Assembly: GCA_028280505.1 (NCBI GenBank)
Contig: JANQLO010000034.1
Location: 1 to 51,177 of the forward strand
DNA length: 51,177 bases
Origin: Chromatiales bacterium
GTDB lineage: Bacteria > Pseudomonadota > Gammaproteobacteria > Chromatiales > Chromatiaceae
Reading direction: 5' to 3'
In this document: piece by piece, positions 1-10,065 of the stretch
Layout of the letters: each line of letters opens with the position of its first letter
Position numbering within the stretch: position 1 is the stretch's first letter
Translations under genes and position numbers: made by a program
The notes under the pieces: generated by a model
Database searches by the model: none
What the model was told of the DNA's origin: nothing
The model's input: only the letters and a program-made list of their open reading frames with translations

Positions 1-1545
1 ACGTGCCGCCTCGATCGCCGCATTCAAGGCCAACAGATTGGTCTGTTCGGCAATCGCCTTGATCACATCCAGCACGGTACCGATGTTTTCGCTGTCGCCC
101 TTGAGCTTCTCGATCACCTGGGCCGAATCCTCGACTTCCTTGGCCAGCGAGTCGATTGCGTGAATGGTGTCCTGCACCACTTGGTTGCCGCTGCCGGCTT
201 CCTGGTCCGCCTGCTTGGCTGCCTCCGAGGCCTGTTCGGCGTTACGGGTCACTTCCTGCACCGTGGCGTTCATTTCGTTCATTGCCGTGGCGACCTGTTC
301 GGTTTCGGCCTTCTGTTTGACGATACCCGCGCTGGTCTGTTCGGTAATGGCGGACATTTCTTCTGCCGAACTGGCCAACTGTGTGACGGCATTGGTGATT
401 TGATCGATGATGCCCTGGAGCTTTTCGACGAAGGTGTTGAAGTTGCCTCCCAGCTGTCCGATTTCGTCCTTACTGCTGACGGTCAGGCGCTTGGTGAGAT
501 CGCCGTCACCCTCGGCAATGTCCTTGAGCATCGAGTTGGTCTGCTTCAGCGGTCTCACGATACTCAGTGAAACCAGATAGGCGATAACCAGTCCCACCAC
601 AACCGCAATCGCGCTGAACGTAACAATCAGGCCGTCGGTGTGTAAGATGCTGTTTTCGACGACTTCGCCCTGTTCGGTTAATGACTGGAACACGCTGTCA
701 CGCAGCTTGACGCTGTCGCCGGCCATGACCGGACCGAGTTTGTCGAGTGTGCCGGTCACGCCGACGTTACGTTTGTTGATGGCTTCTACGACTTGGTCAA
801 AGGCATGTAGATAAGTGTCTATGGCCTCGATAGCGCCTTTTGCCAAGCCGCGGCGTTCCGGGTTTTCCAGATTGGCCAGCAGGGTGCTCAGCTTCTCCTT
901 GGTGATGCCGAACTCCGAAATCACGCGCTGTTTGGACTTTTCGTCATTGTTGACCAGGAAGCGATAGGCGTACAGCCGGCCGAGCAGTAGGTGAGTTTGG
1001 CTCTGGGCGGCATAGTGTTCCGCATCGGCGTCACCGTCGCGGTATGCGGTTTCCATGATGCTCGATAAAGAATCTTCGATGAACGGGCCTTTCACGTTCA
1101 TTAAGTTGTTCACAATGTCGTGGCGCTTGTTCATATTGGTAACGACCGCATTGTGAAAGGCATTGTCGTATTGCCGGTTCAGGTTCTCGATATTGTCGAG
1201 CAGCTTGACGCGTTCCGGATGTCTGATTTCGCTTTTTGCCTTGACCAGGATTTCCTGGAGCTTGGCCTCGGCGGTATTGAACTTCTGGATCGCGGACTCG
1301 TTCGAGGTCTTGATGTAATCTTTGACCTGCAGGCGTTTGCGGTATACCTGCTGGGTGATCAGGGCCGCCGTACCCGCGTCGGGCGCAAGGTCCCGGGTGA
1401 TGCCTTCCACGTCGCTTTTTATCGCGTCGAGATTGGTGAAAGTGACGACACTCAACAGAATCAGCAAACTGAGTATCACCCCCGGAGACACCATGGTCTT
1501 CGAGGAAATGGAGAGATTACGAAACACATTCAACGAACTAGCCAT
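1..1545 (-). CDS. Methyl-accepting chemotaxis protein, 3' end cut by window edge
   Basis: Transmembrane chemoreceptor that would signal to CheA/CheW. Read from ATG at 1545, with AGAGGA about 9 nt upstream, the frame stays open for 515 codons to the window edge. A short N-terminal membrane segment (about residues 20-40) is followed by a roughly 240-residue, largely helical periplasmic region. A second membrane segment comes next, then a HAMP-like stretch beginning SIVRPLKQT, then a long coiled coil. The last codons read IAEQTNLLALNAAIEAA, the invariant MCP hairpin tip that contacts CheA/CheW, so only the returning methylation helix is missing. The long helical sensor suggests a four-helix or helical-bimodular ligand domain rather than PAS or Cache; the ligand is unknown. 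Confidence 0.93.
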   Translation of the reverse strand, partial: MASSLNVFRNLSISSKTMVSPGVILSLLILLSVVTFTNLDAIKSDVEGITRDLAPDAGTAALITQQVYRKRLQVKDYIKTSNESAIQKFNTAEAKLQEILVKAKSEIRHPERVKLLDNIENLNRQYDNAFHNAVVTNMNKRHDIVNNLMNVKGPFIEDSLSSIMETAYRDGDADAEHYAAQSQTHLLLGRLYAYRFLVNNDEKSKQRVISEFGITKEKLSTLLANLENPERRGLAKGAIEAIDTYLHAFDQVVEAINKRNVGVTGTLDKLGPVMAGDSVKLRDSVFQSLTEQGEVVENSILHTDGLIVTFSAIAVVVGLVIAYLVSLSIVRPLKQTNSMLKDIAEGDGDLTKRLTVSSKDEIGQLGGNFNTFVEKLQGIIDQITNAVTQLASSAEEMSAITEQTSAGIVKQKAETEQVATAMNEMNATVQEVTRNAEQASEAAKQADQEAGSGNQVVQDTIHAIDSLAKEVEDSAQVIEKLKGDSENIGTVLDVIKAIAEQTNLLALNAAIEAAR

Positions 1546-2092
1546 CGACTTGGTCCTCTAATATTTGTCTTGTGTTCCGCGTGAGCAGCATAGGTGTCAG
1601 CCATGGGGCTGCGGACGGTAAGAACACTCAACCGACACAATGTTTTTTTTGCTATTCCATGCCGTGACGAAACGGTCTGTCCTGCGCCGTTTTTCGGGAG
1701 ATCCAAGCGTGTATTCGACTGGTCGCCCGGTCATCGGTGTTGCGTATCCGGGCACCACGTGATGAGTGAGGAAGCGCTATCAAACAACACTTCCGTAGGT
1801 CGGTCCTCGGTCATCCCAACCTTCAGTGGATCTTGCCTTTGCCCCGAGCGAATCGGGGTATAGGATCAAGTGGCTCGTCGGTCCTCGAGAAGGCTCCGAC
1901 CTGTCCTCCATGAGGACGCGTGCACCGGCAGTTCGGGTTGAAATCCCACGTTTATACTTGCCGGTATGCGGGCTATGTGACGAGCTTCGACATCGTTAGC
2001 GTCATTTCACCTACAGACTTTAGGGATATTCCGAAGAATTAATCGTTTTTTTGCGGCAAAATTTTCAATTGTGTCGTTTCGCCGTCGTTGGC
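1546..2092. other. 547-base gap with clustered palindromes; no gene recognised
   Basis: No convincing coding region on either strand. Near 1546-1556 it holds the ribosome-binding site of the minus-strand chemoreceptor. Between 1842 and 1985 several perfect inverted repeats cluster: CCCCGA/TCGGGG (1842-1858), GCTCGTC/GACGAGC (1873-1879 with 1979-1985), GTCGG/CCGAC (1877-1881 with 1896-1900), GTCCTC/GAGGAC (1903-1917) and ACCGGCA/TGCCGGT (1924-1930 with 1959-1965). No run of T follows them, so they do not look like simple terminators. No known riboswitch signature was recognised on either strand. The chemoreceptor lies downstream on the minus strand. Confidence 0.5.
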
Positions 2093-2989
2093 CTATTTAT
2101 CGTTTGTTATTGCTGCCGATGGGGCAGATCGGCGCCAGTAGAGAATCGCAATGGCACCCAGCCACAGGGTCGCCATCCAGCCGGTGATATCGTCGTAGTC
2201 GCCGATCCAAAAGGAGGTTTCGCCATCGATTACCCTGGCGTCGGTCAGATACTTCATGACCTTGATGATCATCACCCAACCGGCGTGGATACCGATGGCC
2301 CAGAGGATGTTGCCGGTGCGCTCACGCACCATGCTCAGGAAAATGCCGACGACGACCAGGGTCACGAAGCTGTCGAATACATGCCCCGATTGGGTCATCC
2401 GCATCAAGCCTTCGATGATCATATCCAGCGCATTGGCGCTGTTGAATTCTCGATCGCCGAGTGCGGCGGGTTTCACGAAGTGCAGGGCCGCATAAAGCAG
2501 CGAGGTCAGCGAAGCGGTGGACCAGAAGCCGAGCGTCCGCCGCATGCCGGTATGCATCAGGCCCCGCAGCAGGGTTTCTTCGATAAAGCCGACCGCGAGT
2601 CCCGAGAGCAGCCCCGACAGCAGATAACGCAAAACGTAAAAGGCGCTCCATTTATCCGGGGGCGGATCGAAAAAATGAATCCCCAGCAGCCACTGGGTGC
2701 CGGTCAAGACGACCATGATGGCGACACCGATAAGGATGCCGTACCCGAGCGCCGCCCATGCTTCTTGTCGTGGGAGCGTATAACCGGCGGCACGCCAGCT
2801 GTTTAAGGTAAGAAAGCTCAGAAACAGCGGCAGCCCCAACGCCGCGCTCAGCATGGCGAAACGGTAAAGGCTGCTTTCCGGTTCCAAACCGATAGGATCG
2901 AACACCCAGGGTTGCAGGGTCGGTACCAGGAATGCGGCCAGGCCGAGCATTGCCAGGATGTAAAGCAGGAAAAGTAGGAATACGGCCAT
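2093..2989 (-). CDS. CPBP-family intramembrane metalloprotease
   Basis: Predicted polytopic membrane endopeptidase of the CPBP (Rce1/Abi-like) family, 298 residues. Family motifs are in order: IEETLLRG near residue 140 (motif 1, EExxxR), AALHF some 35 residues later (FxxxH-type motif 2), and IGIHAGWVM near residue 240 (motif 3 His). At least six hydrophobic segments are visible, starting with the N-terminal FLLFLLYILAMLGLAAFLV. In bacteria such proteins are linked to peptide maturation, bacteriocin immunity or unknown roles; the substrate here cannot be deduced. It stands alone, divergent from tRNA-Leu/tig. The ribosome-binding site before the ATG at 2989 is weak. Confidence 0.85.
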   Translation of the reverse strand: MAVFLLFLLYILAMLGLAAFLVPTLQPWVFDPIGLEPESSLYRFAMLSAALGLPLFLSFLTLNSWRAAGYTLPRQEAWAALGYGILIGVAIMVVLTGTQWLLGIHFFDPPPDKWSAFYVLRYLLSGLLSGLAVGFIEETLLRGLMHTGMRRTLGFWSTASLTSLLYAALHFVKPAALGDREFNSANALDMIIEGLMRMTQSGHVFDSFVTLVVVGIFLSMVRERTGNILWAIGIHAGWVMIIKVMKYLTDARVIDGETSFWIGDYDDITGWMATLWLGAIAILYWRRSAPSAAITNDK

Positions 2990-3041
2990 TTGGGTATGTG
3001 TTTTCGGCGTTGTCGGGACTGTTCGGGGTAGTTTGGTTTTG

Positions 3042-3047
3042 TATAAT
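3042..3047 (+). promoter_or_regulatory. -10 element for tRNA-Leu
   Basis: A perfect TATAAT lies 20 nt upstream of the tRNA-Leu 5' end and is followed by a GC-rich discriminator (GGCCG), typical of stable-RNA promoters under stringent control. No good -35 hexamer was found at the usual spacing, so the assignment rests on the -10 and its position. Confidence 0.6.
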
Positions 3048-3067
3048 GGCCGATTCGCACCAGACAG

Positions 3068-3152
<85 letters not shown>

Positions 3153-3246
3153 ACTGTCGCGGCTTACGGGCATCCGGCCATCGTCTGCCGGACATTTTAA
3201 ACCGACATGTATCAGTGGGCAGCGTCGACTGCCGGAGTGAATGGGT

Positions 3247-4548
3247 ATGCAAGTTTCTGTTGAATCGGGCGAAGGCCTTGAGCGGCGTCTTTTGGTTGAT
3301 CTGCCTGCGGACCGTGTTAGCGCCGAGATGGACAAAAAGCTCAAGGACTTGGCGCGCCATGTGCGGCTGGACGGCTTCCGGCCGGGCAAGGTGCCGATGC
3401 GCACGATCAGGCAGCGTTTCGGCGAGCAGGTCCGTCAGGAAACCTATGGCAATCTGATTCAGGAAACGTTGTATGAGGCTGCCAGCCAAGAAAAGTTGAT
3501 GCCTGCGGGCGAGCCGAAAATCGAGTTGCGTGACGCAGCGGAAGAGGGCGGCCTGGGATACACCGCCGTATTCGAGGTGGTGCCCGAGGTCAAGGTGGCC
3601 GACCTTTCCGAACAGTCGTTGACTCGTCCGGTCGCCGAGGTTACCGAGACCGACATCGATGAAATGATCGATAAGCTGCGTAAACAGCGTACCGAATGGA
3701 ACGATGTCGATCGTGGTGCCAACGATGGTGACACCGTGCACATGGATTTCAAGGGCATGATCGATGGTGAGGTATTCGAAGGCGGCAGTGCGGAAAACGT
3801 GCCTTTGATCCTCGGTTCGGGGTCGATGATCGAAGGTTTCGAGTCGGGTCTTCTGGGCGCCAAGGCGGGCGACGAGCGCACCCTCGAAGTGACTTTCCCG
3901 GAGGACTATCGCGCGGAAAACCTGGCCGGCAAGCCGGCGATTTTCGAGGTCAAAGTGCTAAAAGTTGCAGAACCGAAGATGCCCGAAGTCGATGAGGATT
4001 TCGTCAAGGCATTCGGTATCGAGGATGGCACTTTGGAAGGTTTGCGCGCCGATGTTGAAAAGAACATGAGGCACGAGCTGAAACAGAAGCTCGACAGTAT
4101 CGTCAAGGAACGCGCCATGGATGTACTCGTGGCCGCCAATCCGATTGACATTCCGAAGGCCATGGTCAACCAGGAGGCCGAGCGCATGAAGCAGCAGATG
4201 GTGCAAGACATGCAACAGCGCGGCCAAAGCAGCGGTATCGACCTGCCGGCCAGCATGTTCGAGGAACAGGCGCGCCGTCGAGTTCATCTCGGTCTCGTGA
4301 TTTCCGAGATCATGCGCGAGCAGCAACTCGAGGCCGACGAAGAAAAGGTCCGGACGACAATTGCGGAATTTGCGGAGTCTTACGAAAACCCGCAGGAAGT
4401 TATCGACTACTATCTGCAGGACAAGCAGGCGCGTGCGAGTATCGAAAACGTCGTGCTGGAAAATGAAGTTGTGGACTGGGTTCTGGCCCAAGTCCAGGTC
4501 AATGAAGAATCAAAGGCATTTTCCGAGGTAATGGATAACAAGGATTAG
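3247..4548 (+). CDS. tig: Trigger factor, ribosome-associated chaperone / prolyl isomerase
   Basis: Binds the ribosome exit tunnel and shields nascent chains; it also has FKBP-type peptidyl-prolyl isomerase activity. The translation (433 aa) begins MQVSVESGEGLERRL. The ribosome-docking signature GFRPGKVPM lies near residue 45, the FKBP domain spans about 150-240 (GDTVHMDFKGMIDGE, GLLGAKAGDERTLEV), and a helical C-terminal arm domain follows. I chose ATG 3247 over the in-frame ATG at 3241 because GGAG at 3234-3237 is then 9 nt away instead of 3, and because family members start MQVSVE. It is the first gene of the tig-clpP-clpX-lon cluster. Confidence 0.97.
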   Translation: MQVSVESGEGLERRLLVDLPADRVSAEMDKKLKDLARHVRLDGFRPGKVPMRTIRQRFGEQVRQETYGNLIQETLYEAASQEKLMPAGEPKIELRDAAEEGGLGYTAVFEVVPEVKVADLSEQSLTRPVAEVTETDIDEMIDKLRKQRTEWNDVDRGANDGDTVHMDFKGMIDGEVFEGGSAENVPLILGSGSMIEGFESGLLGAKAGDERTLEVTFPEDYRAENLAGKPAIFEVKVLKVAEPKMPEVDEDFVKAFGIEDGTLEGLRADVEKNMRHELKQKLDSIVKERAMDVLVAANPIDIPKAMVNQEAERMKQQMVQDMQQRGQSSGIDLPASMFEEQARRRVHLGLVISEIMREQQLEADEEKVRTTIAEFAESYENPQEVIDYYLQDKQARASIENVVLENEVVDWVLAQVQVNEESKAFSEVMDNKD

Positions 4549-4617
4549 GCCGGGCTTGCCCGGGCAGGGATTTGCGAGTAGCTTCAAGGAATATCTACAA
4601 CATCCGATAAGCAGGAC

Positions 4618-5238
4618 ATGAATCCATTCGAACCTAAGAATCTCGGCCTGGTGCCGATGGTGGTAGAGCAGAGCGCTCGCGGTGAACGTGCCTACGATAT
4701 CTACTCACGGCTGCTCAAAGAACACGTGATTTTCTGTGTCGGTCCGATCGAGGACCACATGGCAAACCTGATCGTGGCGCAGTTGTTGTTCCTAGAATCG
4801 GAAAATCCCGATAAGGACATTCATATCTATATCAATTCGCCCGGTGGTTCGGTAACCGCCGGACTGGCGATCTACGACACCATGCAGTTCATTCGCCCCG
4901 ATGTCACGACGATGTGCATCGGGCAGGCAGCCAGCATGGGTGCCTTGCTGTTGGCCGGTGGGGAAAAGGGTAAGCGTTATGCGCTGCCGCACTCACGCGT
5001 CATGATCCATCAGCCGCTCGGCGGTTTTCAGGGCCAAGCGACCGATATAGAGATTCACGCCAAGGAAATCCTCTTGATCCGTGAAAAACTCAACAACATC
5101 CTGGCGTACCACACCGGGCAGGATCTCGAAAGAATCGGTCAGGATACCGACCGCGACAACTTTATGAGTGCCGAGCAGTCGGTTGAGTATGGCCTGATCG
5201 ACAAGGTACTGGATCGGCGGCCGGTCCAGGAGAACTGA
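4618..5238 (+). CDS. clpP: ATP-dependent Clp protease proteolytic subunit
   Basis: Serine peptidase that forms the double heptameric ring and degrades proteins unfolded by ClpX or ClpA. 206 aa, normal family length. The catalytic triad is complete: Ser106 in GQAASMGA, His131 in VMIHQPLGG, and Asp180 in DTDRDNFMS. The handle region [13 protein letters not shown] is also intact. It lies 69 bases after tig and 135 bases before clpX, the standard gammaproteobacterial arrangement, so ClpXP is encoded as a unit. Confidence 0.98.
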   Translation: MNPFEPKNLGLVPMVVEQSARGERAYDIYSRLLKEHVIFCVGPIEDHMANLIVAQLLFLESENPDKDIHIYINSPGGSVTAGLAIYDTMQFIRPDVTTMCIGQAASMGALLLAGGEKGKRYALPHSRVMIHQPLGGFQGQATDIEIHAKEILLIREKLNNILAYHTGQDLERIGQDTDRDNFMSAEQSVEYGLIDKVLDRRPVQEN

Positions 5239-5373
5239 TTGGTAAACGTCCAAGGCCATGCAGCGTGTGGTTTGTCATCCTGGGGCATTCGGATATGATG
5301 AAACCAGTAAGGTGCGTTGCCGTAAACGAATCAGTGACTTACGGCGTTAGCGCAGGCGATAAGGTGGACGACT

Positions 5374-6654
<1,281 letters not shown>

Positions 6655-6690
6655 TGCAATCGATTGACGGTTTGTTTTAGAGATAGTCGA

Positions 6691-6722
6691 AGCCCGGCGG
6701 TCGCCGGGTTTCGCGTTTTCGA
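6691..6722 (+). terminator. Putative terminator after clpX
   Basis: The inverted repeat AGCCCGGCG/CGCCGGGTT, with a tiny loop, is followed by TTTCGCGTTTTC. The stem is strong but the T-run is interrupted, so termination may be partial. Confidence 0.5.
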
Positions 6723-6900
6723 CATACGCCCCGGGTTCGAAAACGCTTTTCCTTCCGTGCAGTATGCTTACCCCATGTGATTCAGCGGTTGATATTTCCG
6801 CGATGAGTCCTCATCTTGACGGTTGAGTGACCCGATCATCTGTCGATAGTCAGATTGCCGATCCATTTTCCGTACCTGTGTGCGGCTAGAGAGGAAAACA

Positions 6901-9348
6901 ATGGGACAGGAAGATAATGCAGTAACGATCCGAGACGACCAGTCAGGCGCTGTCCCGGTACTCCCCTTGCGTGATGTGGTCGTATATCCGCACATGGTCA
7001 TCCCGTTGTTCGTGGGGCGTGAAAAGTCGATCAAGGCACTCGACGCTGCAATGTCCGACAACAAGCAAATTCTGCTGGTTGCGCAGAAGAGTGCGGAAGT
7101 CGACGAGCCTCAGGCGGACGATATCTACACCATCGGTACGCTGGCGAGTATTCTCCAGCTGCTCAAGCTGCCGGACGGTACGGTCAAGGTGTTGGTCGAG
7201 GGCGGTGAGCGCGCGGCGATCCGCGACATCCGTTCCAACGGCGACTTTTTCACTGCGGATATCGAGTCTGCGGAAGACCTGATTGAACTGCCCGAGCGTG
7301 AAATGGAAGTGCTGATGCGTTCGGCGACGACGCTGTTCGATCAATACGTCAAGCTCAATAAAAAGGTGCCGCCCGAGGTGTTGACTTCGCTCGCGAGCAT
7401 CGACGAGCCCTCGCGTCTGGCCGATACCATGGCCGCCCACATGGCGCTGAAGCTCGATGAAAAACAGCATGTACTCGAGATGTTCAATGTGCGTGAGCGC
7501 CTTGAACACTTGATGGCTCTGATGGAAGGCGAGAACGATATCTTGCAGATGGAGAAGCGCATCCGCGGGCGGGTCAAGCGCCAGATGGAAAAGAATCAGC
7601 GCGAGTACTATCTCAACGAACAAATGAAGGCCATCCAGAAGGAACTGGGTGAGCTCGACGATGCGCCGAACGAACTCGAAGAACTGGCGGAAAAGATCGA
7701 AAAGGCAGGGATGAGCAAAGAGGCCAAGAGCAAGGCCACTGCCGAATTGAACAAACTCAAGCTGATGTCGCCGATGTCTGCCGAGGCAACCGTGGTGCGC
7801 AATTACATCGATGCGCTCGTCAGTGTGCCGTGGAAGAAACGCACCAAGGTACGTAATGACATCAACAAGGCCGAAGAGGTACTGGATGCGGATCACTATG
7901 GCCTGGAGAAGGTCAAGGAACGTATCTTGGAATACCTGGCGGTGCAGCAGCGTGTGCGTAAGCTCAAGGGTCCGATTCTGTGTTTGGTCGGACCGCCTGG
8001 TGTCGGTAAGACCTCGCTCGGTCAGTCGATCGCGCGCGCAACGAATCGGAAGTTCATCCGCATGGCGCTCGGTGGCGTACGTGACGAGGCGGAGATCCGC
8101 GGTCACCGACGTACCTACATCGGCGCCATGCCGGGCAAGATCGTGCAGAACCTGACCAAGGCCGGTACCAAAAATCCTTTTTTCCTGCTCGATGAAATCG
8201 ACAAGATGGCGATGGACTTCCGGGGTGATCCGGCGTCGGCGTTGCTCGAGGTGCTCGATCCGGAACAAAACCATACCTTCCAGGATCACTACCTCGAGGT
8301 CGATTTCGACTTGTCCGAGATCATGTTCGTGGCGACGGCCAACAGCATGAATATCCCGCCGGCGTTGCTCGACCGTATGGAGGTCATCCGCTTGTCGGGC
8401 TATACCGAAGACGAGAAGGTCAATATCGCCGAGAATTATCTGATTCCCAAACAGATCAAGAACAACGGACTGAAAGAAGACGAACTGGCGATCCGTGAGA
8501 CCGCCGTGCGCGATATCGTGCGCTATTACACGCGCGAGGCCGGTGTACGTAATCTCGAACGCGAGATCTCCAAGATCTGTCGCAAGGTCGTCAAGGACGT
8601 ACTGCTCAACGTCAAGCAGGGTAAGAAGGTGACGGTCACTTCGAAGAGTCTCGAAAAATACTTGGGCGTTAAACGCTTCCGTTACGGTCGTGCTGATGAG
8701 CATGATCAAATCGGCCAGGTGACCGGTTTGGCCTGGACCGAAGTCGGTGGCGAGCTTTTACGCATTGAGACGGCGCTGACGCCGGGCAAAGGCCGCCTGA
8801 CTCACACGGGTCAGCTCGGTGATGTCATGAAGGAATCGATCCAGGCTGCGATGACCGTGGTCCGCAGTCGCGCGGCGGCGCTCGGGCTTGCCGACGATTT
8901 CAATCAAAGCATCGATGTACACATCCACGTGCCGGAAGGCGCTACGCCCAAGGACGGTCCCAGTGCCGGTATCGGTATGGCGACGTCGTTGGCTTCCGCA
9001 CTGACGGGTATCGCGGTCAAGGCCGATGTGGCTATGACCGGCGAGATCACGCTGCGTGGCGAGGTTCTGCCGATAGGCGGCCTTAAGGAAAAATTGCTTG
9101 CAGCGCATCGCGGTGGCATTCAGACCGTGATCATTCCGCAGGAAAATGAACGCGATTTGGTCGAGATTCCGAAAAACATTAAACAGAATTTGGATATCAA
9201 ACCGGTGCGCTGGATAGACGAGGTGCTCGATATCGCACTTGCCGACAGACCGACACCGCGTAATGCAGAGTCCGGTGATGCCGTTAAAGCTGCGGATTCA
9301 AAGGAAGAAAATGCGGAAGACACCAAAGATAGTCTTCGTCATCATTGA
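6901..9348 (+). CDS. lon: Lon ATP-dependent protease
   Basis: Homohexameric AAA+ serine protease that degrades misfolded and regulatory proteins. 815 aa from ATG 6901, which has GAGGA a few bases upstream; an earlier in-frame GTG at 6880 is less likely. Domain order: N-terminal LON substrate-binding domain (about 14-205), coiled coil, AAA+ module with Walker A GPPGVGKT (about 362) and Walker [11 protein letters not shown], then the protease domain. The catalytic dyad is intact: Ser688 in PKDGPSAG and Lys731 in [10 protein letters not shown], with the usual 43-residue separation. It lies between clpX and hupB as in Escherichia coli. The acidic C-terminal tail is typical. Confidence 0.98.
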   Translation: MGQEDNAVTIRDDQSGAVPVLPLRDVVVYPHMVIPLFVGREKSIKALDAAMSDNKQILLVAQKSAEVDEPQADDIYTIGTLASILQLLKLPDGTVKVLVEGGERAAIRDIRSNGDFFTADIESAEDLIELPEREMEVLMRSATTLFDQYVKLNKKVPPEVLTSLASIDEPSRLADTMAAHMALKLDEKQHVLEMFNVRERLEHLMALMEGENDILQMEKRIRGRVKRQMEKNQREYYLNEQMKAIQKELGELDDAPNELEELAEKIEKAGMSKEAKSKATAELNKLKLMSPMSAEATVVRNYIDALVSVPWKKRTKVRNDINKAEEVLDADHYGLEKVKERILEYLAVQQRVRKLKGPILCLVGPPGVGKTSLGQSIARATNRKFIRMALGGVRDEAEIRGHRRTYIGAMPGKIVQNLTKAGTKNPFFLLDEIDKMAMDFRGDPASALLEVLDPEQNHTFQDHYLEVDFDLSEIMFVATANSMNIPPALLDRMEVIRLSGYTEDEKVNIAENYLIPKQIKNNGLKEDELAIRETAVRDIVRYYTREAGVRNLEREISKICRKVVKDVLLNVKQGKKVTVTSKSLEKYLGVKRFRYGRADEHDQIGQVTGLAWTEVGGELLRIETALTPGKGRLTHTGQLGDVMKESIQAAMTVVRSRAAALGLADDFNQSIDVHIHVPEGATPKDGPSAGIGMATSLASALTGIAVKADVAMTGEITLRGEVLPIGGLKEKLLAAHRGGIQTVIIPQENERDLVEIPKNIKQNLDIKPVRWIDEVLDIALADRPTPRNAESGDAVKAADSKEENAEDTKDSLRHH

Positions 9349-9414
9349 ACTCCTGCCGCAACACTGGTAGAAAACGGTGTCGGGCATTCGGATCAAACAA
9401 CCTTGTTCGCTTGC

Positions 9415-9444
9415 TTGACACTGTTTTTTTGGGGCTGCTATAAA
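9415..9444 (+). promoter_or_regulatory. Sigma-70 promoter of hupB
   Basis: A perfect -35 TTGACA (9415-9420) and a -10 TATAAA (9439-9444) are separated by 18 bases that include a T-run. It lies about 100 bases before the hupB ATG, giving a leader of roughly 90 nt, and is the clearest housekeeping promoter in the window. Confidence 0.78.
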
Positions 9445-9544
9445 GCGCCCCTCAATTAAAAGTCAGCCCAACTGACACTTCCTAATCCACCACAAACAGC
9501 CAGCCACGGACAGGGCTGTAGTACCAATAGGGGGCACCGTCCTA

Positions 9545-9817
9545 ATGAATAAATCTGAACTCATCGAGGCCATGGCCGATTCTGCTGACATCTCGAAGGC
9601 TGCGGCCGGACGTGCATTGGACGGTATGATCGACGCTATCACCAATGCGGTTAAGAACAACGACACCGTGTCTATCGTCGGCTTCGGTACCTTCCTGCTG
9701 CGCGAGCGTGCAGCGCGCACCGGTCGTAATCCCAAGACCGGTAACGCGATCGAGATTGCGGCCTCCAAATCGCCCGCATTTAAGGCTGGTAAAGCATTTA
9801 AGGACGCAGTAAACTAA
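9545..9817 (+). CDS. hupB: DNA-binding protein HU-beta
   Basis: Small histone-like protein that bends and compacts DNA as a dimer. 90 aa, exact family length, starting [11 protein letters not shown]. The signature [21 protein letters not shown] covers the DNA-embracing arm with its conserved proline. GGGGGC lies about 9-14 nt before the ATG. It follows lon in conserved order and is followed within 20 bases by two tRNA genes, so HU and the tRNAs may share a transcript that ends at the 10006-10033 terminator. Confidence 0.97.
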   Translation: MNKSELIEAMADSADISKAAAGRALDGMIDAITNAVKNNDTVSIVGFGTFLLRERAARTGRNPKTGNAIEIAASKSPAFKAGKAFKDAVN

Positions 9818-9832
9818 CGCGCCTCGTTTCAG

Positions 9833-9908
9833 GGGTGCTTAGCTCAGCTGGGAGAGCATCGCCCTTACAAGGCGAGGGTCGCAGGTTCGATCCCTGCAGC
9901 ACCCACCA
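9833..9908 (+). tRNA. tRNA-Val (anticodon UAC)
   Basis: 76 nt with acceptor stem GGGTGCT/AGCACCC and an encoded CCA end. The D-arm contains AGCTCAGCTGGGAGAGC, the anticodon loop reads CTTACAA (anticodon TAC), and the T-arm contains GGTTCGATCC. It sits 15 bases downstream of hupB. Confidence 0.97.
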
Positions 9909-9916
9909 AGATTCAG

Positions 9917-9993
9917 GGAGTGGTAGTTCAGTTGGTTAGAATACCGGCCTGTCACGCCGGGGGTCGCGGGTTCGAGTCCCGTCCACTCCGCCA
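9917..9993 (+). tRNA. tRNA-Asp (anticodon GUC)
   Basis: 77 nt with acceptor stem GGAGTGG/CCACTCC, discriminator G and encoded CCA. The anticodon arm is CCGGC-CTGTCAC-GCCGG (anticodon GTC) and the T-arm contains GGGTTCGAGTCCC. It is 8 bases after tRNA-Val. Confidence 0.97.
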
Positions 9994-10005
9994 ACTTCGT
10001 GATCA

Positions 10006-10036
10006 AACGGGGTATCATTCGATACCCCGTTTTCTT
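10006..10036 (+). terminator. Rho-independent terminator after tRNA-Asp
   Basis: A perfect 11-bp stem AACGGGGTATC/GATACCCCGTT with a 4-base loop is followed immediately by TTTC. It should end the hupB-tRNA transcript before ppiD. Confidence 0.88.
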
Positions 10037-10065
10037 TATCTGCTGTAACCACAGAATACCGACCA

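Noticed and set aside
1594-1863. 89-codon open frame in the left gap
   Set aside because: No ribosome-binding site, unusual composition relative to real genes here, and it runs into the palindrome cluster.
4550-4566. CCGGGCTTGCCCGG hairpin after tig as a terminator
   Set aside because: The loop is only two bases and no T-run follows. It may be a weak pause but not a supported terminator.
6943-8709. A 588-codon open frame antisense to lon
   Set aside because: It is a mirror of Lon's codon bias, has no ribosome-binding site, and its translation is low-complexity and rich in His/Arg/Leu with no domain. Long antisense frames are common at this base composition.
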